This document shows positions 1-9,659 of a stretch of 64,000 nt of DNA, in pieces (position 1 is the stretch's first letter; every line of letters starts with the position of its first letter). The stretch is from assembly GCA_002364735.1 (NCBI GenBank), contig DEZB01000023.1, forward strand, positions 16,444 to 80,443, written 5' to 3'. The notes below the pieces were generated by a model. It saw only the letters and a program-made list of their open reading frames with translations. It was not told the DNA's origin and searched no databases. The DNA comes from Bacteroidales bacterium UBA3143 (GTDB taxonomy: Bacteria; Bacteroidota; Bacteroidia; Bacteroidales; Dysgonomonadaceae). The position numbers and the translations under genes were made by a program.

Positions 1-1
1 T

Positions 2-259
2 ATTATCCAAGACGCTCAAGAGGTGTTAGATATAGAATCTGAATGGGAAAGGTTTATTGGATTTTCAATAATAGATGAAAGCGGGAAGCTAATTGGTGTA
101 ATCGATAGTGTGGATTCTTCAACTATGAATGTCCTATTTGTAGTTTTGAGCAAAGAAAAAGAGTTATTGATACCTGCTACTCAAGATTTCATCATTGATA
201 TAAATTCAAAGACAAAACAACTTCAATTAAATCTACCAGAAGGGTTAATAGAAAATTAA
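2..259 (+). CDS. rimM: Ribosome maturation factor RimM, C-terminal part (5' end cut by window)
   Basis: The reading frame is open from the first bases of the window to the stop, so this is the 3' end of a longer gene. The visible residues match the PRC-barrel half of RimM: a GFSIID strand, the LLIPATQDFIIDI segment and the closing LNLPEGLIEN, which is the typical RimM C-terminus. RimM assists late maturation of the 30S subunit by binding S19 near the 16S rRNA head. A GTG at 23 could be read as a start, but the family homology continues upstream of it, so I treat it as internal. It sits before dxr, separated by a 141-base gap with its own promoter. Confidence 0.85.
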   Translation: MIQDAQEVLDIESEWERFIGFSIIDESGKLIGVIDSVDSSTMNVLFVVLSKEKELLIPATQDFIIDINSKTKQLQLNLPEGLIEN

Positions 260-368
260 TATTAGGCATGTTTTTATACCAAAATTGATAGTTTTCAAAC
301 TCAAGTTCACCTGCTATTAGCTTTTTTGACTATTAATCTTTATCAAAATATTATTCATAGTTTTTTAT

Positions 369-376
369 TAACTTTG
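369..376 (+). promoter_or_regulatory. Bacteroidota-type -7 element upstream of dxr
   Basis: TAACTTTG fits the Bacteroidota primary-sigma -7 consensus TAnnTTTG and lies 24 bases before the dxr ATG, giving a short leader. No convincing -33 TTTG is seen at the usual distance. Confidence 0.5.
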
Positions 377-400
377 CATGATTAATGCAATCAAACAAAT

Positions 401-1567
401 ATGGAGAAAAGAAAAAAGCAAATTGCAATTTTAGGTTCCACAGGATCTATTGGTACACAAGCGTTAGATGTTGTAGCTCAACATACTGACAAATTTGAAG
501 TGTATGCTCTCACGGCGAACAACAATATTGATTTGCTTATTAAACAAGCTATTCATTTTTTACCTGAAATTGTAGTAATAGGAAATGATAGTAAATATCA
601 GGTTTTGAAAGATGCACTTAGCAATTATCCCATTAAAGTTTGGTCTGGAATGGAGTCAATTTGCGACATTGTTCAAACTGATGATATTGATATTGTGCTA
701 ACTGCTATGGTAGGTTTTTCTGGATTAAAACCTACAGTTAGTGCTTTAAAAGCGGGTAAAACTATTGCTTTAGCTAACAAAGAAACATTAGTAGTTGCAG
801 GAGATTATATTATTGATATTGCACTAAAAAATGGAGCTCCCATTTTGCCAGTGGACTCGGAGCATTCTGCAATCTTTCAATGTTTAAATGGAGAGGAATT
901 AAATCGAATAAATAAAATCTGGCTAACTGCTTCTGGAGGACCTTTTAGAAATTATTCGAAAGACAAATTGAAGCTTGTTGATAAAAATCAAGCACTAAAT
1001 CATCCAAGATGGAATATGGGTCCAAAAGTAACTATAGACTCTTCAACCCTTATGAATAAAGGTTTTGAGATGATTGAAACCAAATGGTTGTTTGATGTTG
1101 AACCATCTCAAATAGAAGTGATAGTGCATCCTCAATCAATAGTACATTCTATGGTTGAATTTGCAGATACATCTGTTATTGCTCAAATGGGTGTACCCGA
1201 TATGCGGATACCAATTCAATACGCATTCACATATCCCGAACGTTTTAAATCAAACTTTAAGTCAGCTAACTTTTTTGAACTATCTAATTTAACTTTTGAG
1301 AAACCTGATTTAGACGTATTTAAAAATCTTACTTTTGCTTATGAAGCAATAGAAAAAGGAGGCAATATGCCTTGTATACTTAATGCTGCAAACGAAATTG
1401 CAGTTGATGGGTTTTTAAATGATCAAATATCCTTTCTTGCAATGAGCGATGTATTAGAACAAACAATGCACAATGTTTCGTTTATTGAATCTCCTGCTTT
1501 AGAAGATTATTTTGAGACAGATATTGAGGCACGTAAAATGGCAACTGAAATAATAAATAATTTATAA
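401..1567 (+). CDS. dxr: 1-deoxy-D-xylulose 5-phosphate reductoisomerase
   Basis: Second step of the MEP isoprenoid pathway: NADPH-dependent rearrangement and reduction of DXP to 2-C-methyl-D-erythritol 4-phosphate in the cytosol. The 388 residues are normal for the family. The N-terminal Rossmann motif GSTGSIGTQALDV starts at residue 12. The metal and substrate site is visible as the DSEHSAIFQC segment, and the NHPRWNMGPK and DSSTLMNKGFEMIE blocks are typical of the catalytic core. The ATG at 401 follows a TAnnTTTG promoter by a short leader. It is followed by rseP after 42 bases, an order common in Bacteroidales. Confidence 0.96.
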   Translation: MEKRKKQIAILGSTGSIGTQALDVVAQHTDKFEVYALTANNNIDLLIKQAIHFLPEIVVIGNDSKYQVLKDALSNYPIKVWSGMESICDIVQTDDIDIVLTAMVGFSGLKPTVSALKAGKTIALANKETLVVAGDYIIDIALKNGAPILPVDSEHSAIFQCLNGEELNRINKIWLTASGGPFRNYSKDKLKLVDKNQALNHPRWNMGPKVTIDSSTLMNKGFEMIETKWLFDVEPSQIEVIVHPQSIVHSMVEFADTSVIAQMGVPDMRIPIQYAFTYPERFKSNFKSANFFELSNLTFEKPDLDVFKNLTFAYEAIEKGGNMPCILNAANEIAVDGFLNDQISFLAMSDVLEQTMHNVSFIESPALEDYFETDIEARKMATEIINNL

Positions 1568-1609
1568 ATAATAAATAATTAGCACACTTAATAGCGAATT
1601 AACTTAGCA

Positions 1610-3085
1610 ATGGAAACATTTTTAATAAAAGCAATACAACTTATTTTGAGCTTGTCAATTCTTGTAATAGTACACGAATACGGACACTACTTATTTTCAA
1701 AACTTTTCAAAATTAGAGTCGAAAAGTTTTATATGTTTTTCAACCCAGTATTTTCAATTGTGCGTGCCAAGAAAATAAATGGCAAATGGAAAGTAAAGCT
1801 ATTTTCGAAAAATACTCCTGACATGTTACGAGAGAAGTTAGATGAAGAGGGTAAGCCGTTATTGAACGAAAATAAAAAAACAGAGTGGGAAGTGATTTCA
1901 GCAGAAGAATTACCTGTTGAAGATTGGCGTAAATACGAAAACGATACCGAATGGGGAATTGGATGGGTGCCTTTAGGAGGATACTGCAAAATATCTGGAA
2001 TGATTGATGAGTCAATGGATAAAGAACAAATGAAACTGCCTCCTAAACCTTGGGAATTTCGCTCTAAACCAGCATGGCAACGCTTGTTAGTTATGACAGG
2101 AGGTGTAATATTTAATTTATTACTTGCCTTTTTCATCTACTCAATGATTATATTTACTTGGGGTGATAGCTATATCTCTTTGAAGAATGTAAGTCAAGGA
2201 ATGGAGTTTAGCGAAACAGCTAAAGAAGCAGGTTTTAAAGATGGAGATATTATATTATATGCTGATGGCGAAGAGGTTATTGATCGTTTTGATCTTGTCG
2301 ACAACTTTGCAAGCCATGTCATAGAGGCTGATATTGTCACAGTTATAAGAGATGGAGAACAAATAGATATTGCCATGCCTGACAATTTTGTTCAAAAACT
2401 AATGGAACAAAAGAAAGGTTTTGCGGGATATCGATTGCCAACAGTTATTCAAGATATTGAGGAAAATGGAAATGCTGATAAAACAGGTCTCCTTCCAGGT
2501 GATAGTTTAGTCGCGATTAATGGAACTATAACACCTACATTCACAGATTTTAAGAGTGAACTTGAAAAACATAGAGATAATCAAGTTAGTTTAGATTTTT
2601 ATCGTGATGGTGTTTTGCAATCTAATCTTGTTGATGTTAGTGACAGTGGTACTATAGGGATAGCTGTAAAAACCTTTGTTTCTACAGATACATATTCATT
2701 TTTCGGATCATTTCCTGTTGGAGTAAAGTTCGGTTTACGCACACTTAAAGGATATATAGCGCAGTTTAAATATGTGTTCACAAAAGAAGGTGCTTCATCT
2801 CTTGGCGGTTTTGGAGCAATAGGTAATTTCTTTCCACCGATGTGGGATTGGTTTGCATTTTGGAAAATGACAGCATTTCTATCCGTTATTTTAGCTTTTA
2901 TGAATATACTGCCTATACCTGCTCTTGATGGAGGTCATGTAATGTTCTTACTGTATGAAGTGGTTACCCGTCGTAAACCTAATGATAAATTCATGGAATA
3001 TGCTCAAATTGTGGGTATGATTCTTCTCTTTGGGCTTCTTATATATGTAAATGCAAATGATTTATTTAAAGCCATATTTAAATAA
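1610..3085 (+). CDS. rseP: RIP metalloprotease RseP (site-2 protease)
   Basis: Inner-membrane zinc protease that cuts transmembrane segments, in other bacteria those of anti-sigma factors and leftover signal peptides. The zinc motif HEYGH is at residues 22-26 inside the first membrane helix. The second metal-ligand region PALDGGH is near the C-terminus, followed by a final membrane helix. Two PDZ-like stretches lie between them (DGDIILYADGEEV and PGDSLVAINGT). The length of 491 aa includes an insertion after helix 1 that is usual in Bacteroidota. The ECF sigma and anti-sigma pair at about 35 kb could supply a substrate, but that link is inference only. Confidence 0.94.
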   Translation: METFLIKAIQLILSLSILVIVHEYGHYLFSKLFKIRVEKFYMFFNPVFSIVRAKKINGKWKVKLFSKNTPDMLREKLDEEGKPLLNENKKTEWEVISAEELPVEDWRKYENDTEWGIGWVPLGGYCKISGMIDESMDKEQMKLPPKPWEFRSKPAWQRLLVMTGGVIFNLLLAFFIYSMIIFTWGDSYISLKNVSQGMEFSETAKEAGFKDGDIILYADGEEVIDRFDLVDNFASHVIEADIVTVIRDGEQIDIAMPDNFVQKLMEQKKGFAGYRLPTVIQDIEENGNADKTGLLPGDSLVAINGTITPTFTDFKSELEKHRDNQVSLDFYRDGVLQSNLVDVSDSGTIGIAVKTFVSTDTYSFFGSFPVGVKFGLRTLKGYIAQFKYVFTKEGASSLGGFGAIGNFFPPMWDWFAFWKMTAFLSVILAFMNILPIPALDGGHVMFLLYEVVTRRKPNDKFMEYAQIVGMILLFGLLIYVNANDLFKAIFK

Positions 3086-3106
3086 ATAAAATGTGAAAAT
3101 AGTGTT

Positions 3107-4060
3107 ATGGAAGTTTCGAAATTGATTAAGAGTAATAAGGGTAAAACAGCTTTTTCTTTTGAATTGTTACCTCCTCTTAAGGGCAAAAGTATACAACAAG
3201 TTTTTAATATAGTGGATCGTCTCAAAGAGTTTGACCCAAAGTATATTAATATAACTACTCATCACAGTGAAAATGTAATTTTAAAACATGATGATGGGAG
3301 CATACAGAAAAGAAATATTCGTAAACGTCCAGGTTCGGTTGCTATTGCTGCGGCAATTCAAAACAAATATAATATTACTGCAGTTCCACATATAATATGC
3401 AAAGGCTTTACGAGAGAAGAAACGGAGTATGCACTTTTCGATCTTTCTTTTCTTGGTGTAAATGATTTATTGCTGCTTAGAGGAGATGCCTCTAAGTTAG
3501 ACTCTGATCAGTTGTCAATGGATAGTAATGAGTATTCGACTGATTTGCAATCACAGGTAAATAATTTTAACAAAGGAATTTCATTTGACAGCTCTACTTT
3601 TGATGCACCCGAAAGACCGTTTTCTTATGGAATGGCTTGTTATCCAGAAATGCATGCAGAATCTCAAAACATGGAATCGGAACTTTATTATTTAAAGAAG
3701 AAAGTAGAGAATGGGGCAGACTACTTAGTTACTCAGATGTTTTTCGACAACGATAAATATTTTAAGTTTGTTGAATTATGTAGGAGAGAGAACATAAATG
3801 TTCCAATTATACCAGGTATTAAGCCAATACATTTAAAGAATCAATTAAATATATTACCGGTCATTTTTAGATCGGCAATTCCTGAGCCATTAGCAAAAGA
3901 GTTGAAAGCTTGCCATACTGATGAAGATGCAAAAAGAGTTGGCATAGAATGGTGTACACAACAATGTAAAGAGTTAATAGCTTTTAATGTTCCCAGCATA
4001 CACTTCTACTCATTTATGGCATCTGATAGTGTATACCAAATAGCTAAGGCTATTTACTAA
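3107..4060 (+). CDS. metF: 5,10-methylenetetrahydrofolate reductase
   Basis: FAD-dependent reduction of methylene-THF to 5-methyl-THF, the methyl donor for methionine synthesis. The 317-residue TIM-barrel protein carries the family blocks FSFELLPP at the N-terminus, the HHSEN segment, LLLRGDAS after strand 4, and the GADYLVTQMFFDNDKYFKF block. It starts 22 bases after rseP and ends 35 bases before holB, consistent with one transcription unit. Folate metabolism has no functional tie to its neighbours. Confidence 0.95.
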   Translation: MEVSKLIKSNKGKTAFSFELLPPLKGKSIQQVFNIVDRLKEFDPKYINITTHHSENVILKHDDGSIQKRNIRKRPGSVAIAAAIQNKYNITAVPHIICKGFTREETEYALFDLSFLGVNDLLLLRGDASKLDSDQLSMDSNEYSTDLQSQVNNFNKGISFDSSTFDAPERPFSYGMACYPEMHAESQNMESELYYLKKKVENGADYLVTQMFFDNDKYFKFVELCRRENINVPIIPGIKPIHLKNQLNILPVIFRSAIPEPLAKELKACHTDEDAKRVGIEWCTQQCKELIAFNVPSIHFYSFMASDSVYQIAKAIY

Positions 4061-4094
4061 TATAATTTAGAGATACGATTTAAAAAACGAGACT

Positions 4095-5219
4095 ATGTAT
4101 TTTAGTGACATAATTGGGTTGACCGATATAAAAAAACATTTAATCGAATCAGTTCAAAAGGGTTATATTCCTCATGCGCGCATGATCTATGGAGCTGAAG
4201 GTGTTGGTAAATTACCTTTAGCAATAGCTTATGCCAGATATCTGAATTGTGCTAATCCTGGAGAGACTGATTCTTGTGGAAAATGTAGTTCTTGTTTAAA
4301 AATTGATAAATTAGCCCATCCCGATTTGCATTTTGTTTTTCCTATGGTTCAAAAAAAAGCGGAAAAACTGATTGTATGTGATAACTATTTACCCAAATGG
4401 CGTTCTTTTTTAGCTGAGAACACCTATTTCAATTTGAGTAAATGGCTCCAATACATTGATGCTAAAAACGCTCAAGGTCTTATTTATTCACAAGAAAGCG
4501 AAGAGATTATTCGTAAGTTAAGCTTGAAGTCTTATGAAGGCAAATACAAAACTATGATTGTTTGGTTGCCCGAAAAGATGAATGTAGAGTGCGCAAATAA
4601 ACTTCTAAAGCTCATTGAAGAGCCACCAGCACAAACAATCTTTCTATTAATCTCAGAAGATTTAGAGAGAGTAATTACCACTATTCGTTCAAGATGTCAA
4701 CCAATCCATATAAGAGCCATTGAACATGACATAATGATAGATGCAATTCGCTCCAATTACAATTTATCACTAAATGATGCTCAATCTGTTGCTCACATAG
4801 CAAATGGTAGCTACTCTAAAGTTATGGATATAGTTGAATCTAATGAAGAATCTAAAGCTCTTTTGATTCTTTTCAATAAAATGATGACTGCTTCCCTTTC
4901 AAAGAAAATTAAATCAATAAAAGAGATTGCTGAAGAGCTTTCAAGAACTGGTCGTGAAGTACAAAAAAGTTTTATTACTTATTCACTAAGAATGTTCCGT
5001 GAGTTTTTTATAATCAATTTCAATGTACCCGAATTAGTATATTTGAATAAGAACGAGGAAGACCTTGGAAAACATTTTTCTAAATCAATTCATGAAGGGA
5101 ATATAGAGAATTTGTCAAAAGAGTTTGCTTTAGCTTACAAACAAATTGAGCAAAATGGTAATGCTAAAATTATCTTTCTTGATTTATGTTTGAAGTTGAC
5201 AATGCTCATAAAAAAATAA
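4095..5219 (+). CDS. holB: DNA polymerase III delta' subunit
   Basis: Clamp-loader subunit of the replicative polymerase. The AAA+ fold starts with a P-loop-like GAEGVGKLPLA in which the usual Ser/Thr after Lys is Leu, fitting the non-ATP-binding role of delta'. A four-cysteine zinc module (CANPGETDSCGKCSSC) lies near residues 52-67. Sensor-type sequence TTIRSRCQPIHIR follows. The length (374 aa) and the PPAQTIFLLIS stretch are family-typical. It sits directly upstream of ricT and gldH, a conserved Bacteroidales arrangement. Confidence 0.92.
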   Translation: MYFSDIIGLTDIKKHLIESVQKGYIPHARMIYGAEGVGKLPLAIAYARYLNCANPGETDSCGKCSSCLKIDKLAHPDLHFVFPMVQKKAEKLIVCDNYLPKWRSFLAENTYFNLSKWLQYIDAKNAQGLIYSQESEEIIRKLSLKSYEGKYKTMIVWLPEKMNVECANKLLKLIEEPPAQTIFLLISEDLERVITTIRSRCQPIHIRAIEHDIMIDAIRSNYNLSLNDAQSVAHIANGSYSKVMDIVESNEESKALLILFNKMMTASLSKKIKSIKEIAEELSRTGREVQKSFITYSLRMFREFFIINFNVPELVYLNKNEEDLGKHFSKSIHEGNIENLSKEFALAYKQIEQNGNAKIIFLDLCLKLTMLIKK

Positions 5220-5315
5220 TTTGTTATATTGCAAATGATTTACAACAATTAAAAAAGAAAAGATTTGTTTTGGTATAAGCAATTATATTACAAAGTTGCA
5301 AATCTATAATTATAT

Positions 5316-6521
5316 ATGGAATATCAAATAGATAAAGAATCACTCAAAGAATTTAACTCTCAGAGTGTTTTAATAAATAAAGAAAATAGAAAACGTCTGG
5401 CTTGTTATAGTTTTAATAGTAAACTTCATACTTATAATTGGTTAGAAGATTTTCCCGAAATGCAAAATTGCACCAATTTAGTGGAAGTTCAATTTAAAAA
5501 TACTCGAAAAAGTTTTTACATTAATAGCACTAATATTGAATTAAAACAAGGTGACGTTGTTGCCGTAGAAGCATTACCTGGTCATGATATAGGAACTGTA
5601 ACGTTAACAGGAAAGCTGGTGTTGTTGCAGATGAAAAAGAACAATTTTCGACTCACGGAAAACGGACTACGACGAATTTATAGGATTGCACGCGAAGGAG
5701 ATTTAGAAAAGTATGAGTTAGCAAAATCTCGCGAGGAGATAACAATGATTAGATCCAGAGAGATTTCTCAAGACTTGGGTTTAGATATGAAGATTGGTGA
5801 TGTGGAATATCAAGGAGATGGAAACAAAGCTATATTTTATTACATTGCCGATGAACGTGTAGATTTTAGAGAACTCATAAAGATCTTAGCAAGCGAATTT
5901 AGAGTGAAGGTTGAAATGAAGCAAATAGGAGCCAGACAGGAAGCAGGTCGTATTGGAGGCATCGGTCCTTGCGGTCGGCAGCTTTGCTGCAGCGGTTGGC
6001 TTACTAATTTTGTTTCTGTCTCAACCTCTGCTGCACGTATTCAAGAGCTATCTATTAATCCCCAAAAGCTGGCTGGTCAATGTGCTAAATTAAAATGTTG
6101 TCTCAACTACGAAGTTGATGGATATATAGAGGCTCAAAGAAAACTTCCATCACGAGAAGTCGTTTTAGAAACCAAAGAAGGAGAGTATTATCATTTTAAA
6201 ACAGATATTTTTTCTGGAATGATGACCTACTCTTTAGGGAAAAATGGAGTTTCTACTTTAGTTACAATTCATAAAGATCGGGTTTATGAATTAATCTCTT
6301 TAAATAAGAAAGGTATAAAACCTAATAATTTAATTGGTGAAACAGAAGAAAAGCAGAAACCAAGAGAAGTATATGGTGGTAATTCCTTAAATGACGATAG
6401 TATAACACGTTTTGATAATTCTGTACAAGACAAACCTAAAAGTAAAAAAAGAAAGTCCTCTCGCAGAAAAAATAAAAATAAACGAAATTCAAATAGAGGT
6501 TCAGGTCAAGATGAGAAGTAA
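5316..6521 (+). CDS. ricT: PSP1-domain protein RicT (YaaT family)
   Basis: Cytoplasmic PSP1-domain protein. In Bacillus the homologue is part of the RicAFT (YlbF-YmcA-YaaT) complex that binds Fe-S clusters and influences RNase Y-dependent RNA processing. The conserved cysteine block GPCGRQLCCSGWL lies near residue 218, followed by AKLKCCLNYE. The last 40 residues are a Lys/Arg/Ser/Asn-rich basic tail that could bind nucleic acid. No RicA or RicF partner is visible in this window, so the role here is uncertain although the family is clear. Its last 11 bases overlap the gldH start. Confidence 0.88.
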   Translation: MEYQIDKESLKEFNSQSVLINKENRKRLACYSFNSKLHTYNWLEDFPEMQNCTNLVEVQFKNTRKSFYINSTNIELKQGDVVAVEALPGHDIGTVTLTGKLVLLQMKKNNFRLTENGLRRIYRIAREGDLEKYELAKSREEITMIRSREISQDLGLDMKIGDVEYQGDGNKAIFYYIADERVDFRELIKILASEFRVKVEMKQIGARQEAGRIGGIGPCGRQLCCSGWLTNFVSVSTSAARIQELSINPQKLAGQCAKLKCCLNYEVDGYIEAQRKLPSREVVLETKEGEYYHFKTDIFSGMMTYSLGKNGVSTLVTIHKDRVYELISLNKKGIKPNNLIGETEEKQKPREVYGGNSLNDDSITRFDNSVQDKPKSKKRKSSRRKNKNKRNSNRGSGQDEK

Positions 6522-6978
6522 TTTAACCCAATATTTAATTGGAATCTTTACTCTCACCTTATTGTCTTGTTCACACAAAGAGGTCTATTATGAGTTTGTA
6601 AATATATCTCAAAACCAATGGAGTAAAAACAGTGAGTTTTGTTTTAACTTAGACTCAGTTCCACTAATTCCCCCCAATATATATAATATAGATGTGGAGA
6701 TAACGCATAACTTAGATTATGTGTATAAAATGTTATGGTTATACTTAGATCAAACCTTTCAAGATAGCACAGTAGTGCGGGACACATTAGCATGCCATTT
6801 TACAAATGAAAATGGAAAGTGGAAAGGTAGCGGAAATGGTCCTACCAGACAAGTTTCTATTTTATATAAAACTCATTTAAATAAAGATTCTGTAATGCCG
6901 ATTAAGATTTGTATCCATCATGCAATGCAGGATCTTCGTTTAACAGGAATAGAAAAGATAGGTCTTAAGATCCACTAA
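6511..6978 (+). CDS. gldH: Gliding-motility-type lipoprotein GldH
   Basis: A lipoprotein of 155 residues. The start at 6511 gives a signal peptide ending in the lipobox LLSC with Cys20; a longer in-frame start at 6412 would bury the signal peptide and is rejected. GldH is required for gliding in Flavobacterium but is kept in non-gliding Bacteroidales, where its role is unclear. The body contains the WLYLDQTFQDS and LTGIEKIGLKI segments typical of the family. It overlaps ricT by 11 bases, suggesting translational coupling, and ends 4 bases from the convergent GH57 gene. Confidence 0.85.
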   Translation: MRSNLTQYLIGIFTLTLLSCSHKEVYYEFVNISQNQWSKNSEFCFNLDSVPLIPPNIYNIDVEITHNLDYVYKMLWLYLDQTFQDSTVVRDTLACHFTNENGKWKGSGNGPTRQVSILYKTHLNKDSVMPIKICIHHAMQDLRLTGIEKIGLKIH

Positions 6979-6982
6979 TAGT

Positions 6983-8347
6983 TCACTTCTTTTTTGTTTT
7001 TTCTTTTTTTTGAGATGATACTTTTTCAGGAGATGGCTCTACAAGTTTTTCTATGTTTTTATTGATAACAGTTTTTAATTCAGCTTGCAGCTTCTTAATC
7101 TCCGATGCTTGATTATTAATAGTTATTAGAAGAGCGTTGAGCTCTTCATTTTCTACGGAATCAGGGAATTGTGCCTTCACCCTTCCAATGAAATCGCTAA
7201 GCACATTCATATAGTTGTTAAACGCGTCATAGGGAGTAGAGTATGGACTAAACTGTTCGTGAACAGCGCCATCTGAAAAATGTTTAGTTGACATGTAATA
7301 GAAATGATCACTTGTTTGTAGATAAAGCCAGTCTTGTTTTAATCTACGATCATCACACATACGTACTCTTTCACCTATATTATAAAGGGTTTTATAAGCC
7401 TCTTTTTGAAGTGTATTACCAAGCCATGCACTTAAATCGCGCTCTTCGTCAGCCCACGAAATAGGAAATGGTGCGTCAAATATACCCGCAGGTTTATGAG
7501 ACTCCAATACTTCAGAAGGTGTAGCAAATTCAATTCCTTTTTCAAATGCATAATGGGGAAGCGCCTTCATGAATTCGAAAATTCCACTGTTAGCATGTTG
7601 AATATTACCAAATGTCTCATAGTTCATAAACAAATTCACAACCTCTTCTTCTGCAGGTGATTTATCAATCCAGCTAATAAACTTATCTGCTGTTAAGGGG
7701 TATTCATTCCAGTTATAATTGGAGAACCTGTACATGATATCGTCACTAAACTTATAATTTTTGAGTAAAAGCTTTAGTTTTGGCTGTTCAGATGATGTGT
7801 ACACATAGTTAGGACTTTTCCAACCTAAAATATGTTTGGCTCCTTCAGTTATCATTTTATCATATCCCAACTCGTAAACAGCATTGCCAATCTCGTTTGA
7901 ATAAATAAGTTCTGTATTTCTGAAAACTGTGGGTTTTTGATCAAATAGCATTTCAATTCTATCAGAATGCTGCCTCACTTGGTTTTTGAACTCAATAGGA
8001 TCAGCCATAGAAGCTAATGAGTGTGCATAAGTTTCAGTTAAAAACTCTACGTTGCCAGTATTAGCTAATTGTCTAAGACCATCAATAACCTCAGGTGCAT
8101 ACATTTCCATCTGCTCTAATGCAGTACCAGAAATTGAAAAAGCAACTTTAAATCGTCCTTTATATTGATTTATTAAATCAAATAGCATTCTATTGGCTGG
8201 AATAAATGAACTTTGTGCAATTCTTTGCATTATATCCTCATTGGAAAAATCATCATAATAATAATGGTCTCTTCCAATATTAAAGAATCTATATCTTTTC
8301 AACCTAAAAGGTTGATGAATTTGAAAGTAAAAACAGATGGTCTTCAT
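6983..8347 (-). CDS. Glycoside hydrolase family 57 alpha-amylase-like protein
   Basis: Last gene of a three-gene reverse operon. GH57 enzymes hydrolyse or rearrange alpha-1,4/1,6 glucans with a Glu nucleophile on a (beta/alpha)7 barrel. The N-terminal FYFQIHQPFRL is the GH57 motif-1 His region, and the FRNTELIYSNE block is the likely nucleophile region. LTETYAHSL and MNYETFG are further family blocks. The last 50 or so residues form a coiled-coil-like stretch ending in a Lys-rich tail. It follows the GT4 gene by 30 bases. Its role is probably intracellular storage-polysaccharide turnover, since no signal peptide is seen. Confidence 0.88.
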   Translation of the reverse strand: MKTICFYFQIHQPFRLKRYRFFNIGRDHYYYDDFSNEDIMQRIAQSSFIPANRMLFDLINQYKGRFKVAFSISGTALEQMEMYAPEVIDGLRQLANTGNVEFLTETYAHSLASMADPIEFKNQVRQHSDRIEMLFDQKPTVFRNTELIYSNEIGNAVYELGYDKMITEGAKHILGWKSPNYVYTSSEQPKLKLLLKNYKFSDDIMYRFSNYNWNEYPLTADKFISWIDKSPAEEEVVNLFMNYETFGNIQHANSGIFEFMKALPHYAFEKGIEFATPSEVLESHKPAGIFDAPFPISWADEERDLSAWLGNTLQKEAYKTLYNIGERVRMCDDRRLKQDWLYLQTSDHFYYMSTKHFSDGAVHEQFSPYSTPYDAFNNYMNVLSDFIGRVKAQFPDSVENEELNALLITINNQASEIKKLQAELKTVINKNIEKLVEPSPEKVSSQKKEKTKKK

Positions 8348-8377
8348 ATTTTATTAAATTTTCAATTGTTTCTTTTT

Positions 8378-9637
8378 TTAACCCACAAACTTATTATAAA
8401 TGTCGCGTACTTTTTGTCCGGCATATTCCCATTTTATCTCATCAACTTCTTTCTTTCCCTCTATTTGCAAAAAATTCTCCATACCCTTATATGTGCAAAT
8501 AGAGTAAATTGCATCGGCCATCCCATCAACGTCCCAATAATCTGTCTTAATCACATTTTTCAATATTTCCGCACATCCAGATTGATATGAAATAATGGAT
8601 GGTACACCACACTGCATAGCCTCTAAGGGAGATATACCGAAGGGTTCTGAAACCGATGGCATTACGTAAACGTCACTTGATTTAAGCATTTCATATACTT
8701 GCTTCCCTTTTAGAAAACCTGTGAAATGGAATTTATCAGCAATCCCTCTATCGGCAACTAATCGTATCATTTTGTTCATCATGTCGCCACTCCCTGCCAT
8801 AACAAAACGCACATGATTTGTGTGTTTAAGCACTTGAGTTGCAGCGTCAACAAAGTATTCTGGTCCTTTTTGCATTGTAATACGTCCTAAAAATGTAACC
8901 ACTTTCTCGGGTACCTCCGTTATTCGTTCTATAGCCAATATTTCAGGACTAAGAGGCTCAACTGCATTATGCACTGTTGTTACTTTTGAAGGATCTTGGT
9001 GATATTTATCTATCACTGTTTGTCTTGTAAGATTGCTCACACAGATGATGTGGTCGGCATGATCCATACCGTTTTTTTCGATGTTGTAGACAATGGGATT
9101 CACGTCTCCGCCACTTCTATCGAAATCTGTAGCATGTACATGTAACACCAAGGGTTTACCAGTAATAGTTTTGGAGTGTAGCCCAGCAGGATAGGTGAGC
9201 CAATCATGCGAATGAATAATATCAAAATCATATGTTCGAGCAATAACTCCAGCAACAATCGAATAATTGTTTATCTCTTCTATAAGATTGTCAGGATATT
9301 TTCCTGAAAATTCTATACAACCTAAATCATTGGTGTGCATATAATTGAAATCTGCATAAATATTATCTCGTAAGTTAAAGTATTCTTGCGGATCCATGAA
9401 TTTCTCTAACCTTTCTTTTGCAGTTTCTTGTGATATATCACGCCAGACCACTGGGGTGTTATTAGCACCTATTATTTTTAGAAAACTTTGATCTTCATCT
9501 CCCCAAGGCTTAGGTATTACAAAGGTGATATCCATATCTTCTTGTATTGACATTCCGCGCGTTAATCCGTAACTTGCGGTGCCTAATCCACCTAAAATAT
9601 GTGGAGGAAATTCCCAGCCAAACATGAGTGCTTTCAT
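8378..9637 (-). CDS. Glycosyltransferase family 4 (glycogen synthase-like)
   Basis: A 419-residue GT-B fold enzyme. The N-terminal glycine-rich FGWEFPPHILGGLGTA is the starch/glycogen-synthase-like donor loop. The C-terminal half carries FLGRITMQKGPEYFVDA and VSEPFGISPLEAMQCGVP, the EX7E nucleotide-sugar signature of GT4. The HDWL motif is also typical of this group. It lies between the debranching enzyme (22 bases upstream) and the GH57 protein, the usual glycogen cluster of Bacteroidales, so it is probably the glucan-elongating enzyme. Donor preference (UDP- or ADP-glucose) cannot be read from the sequence. Confidence 0.86.
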   Translation of the reverse strand: MKALMFGWEFPPHILGGLGTASYGLTRGMSIQEDMDITFVIPKPWGDEDQSFLKIIGANNTPVVWRDISQETAKERLEKFMDPQEYFNLRDNIYADFNYMHTNDLGCIEFSGKYPDNLIEEINNYSIVAGVIARTYDFDIIHSHDWLTYPAGLHSKTITGKPLVLHVHATDFDRSGGDVNPIVYNIEKNGMDHADHIICVSNLTRQTVIDKYHQDPSKVTTVHNAVEPLSPEILAIERITEVPEKVVTFLGRITMQKGPEYFVDAATQVLKHTNHVRFVMAGSGDMMNKMIRLVADRGIADKFHFTGFLKGKQVYEMLKSSDVYVMPSVSEPFGISPLEAMQCGVPSIISYQSGCAEILKNVIKTDYWDVDGMADAIYSICTYKGMENFLQIEGKKEVDEIKWEYAGQKVRDIYNKFVG

Positions 9638-9659
9638 AATTTATCTATTTCATTTATAT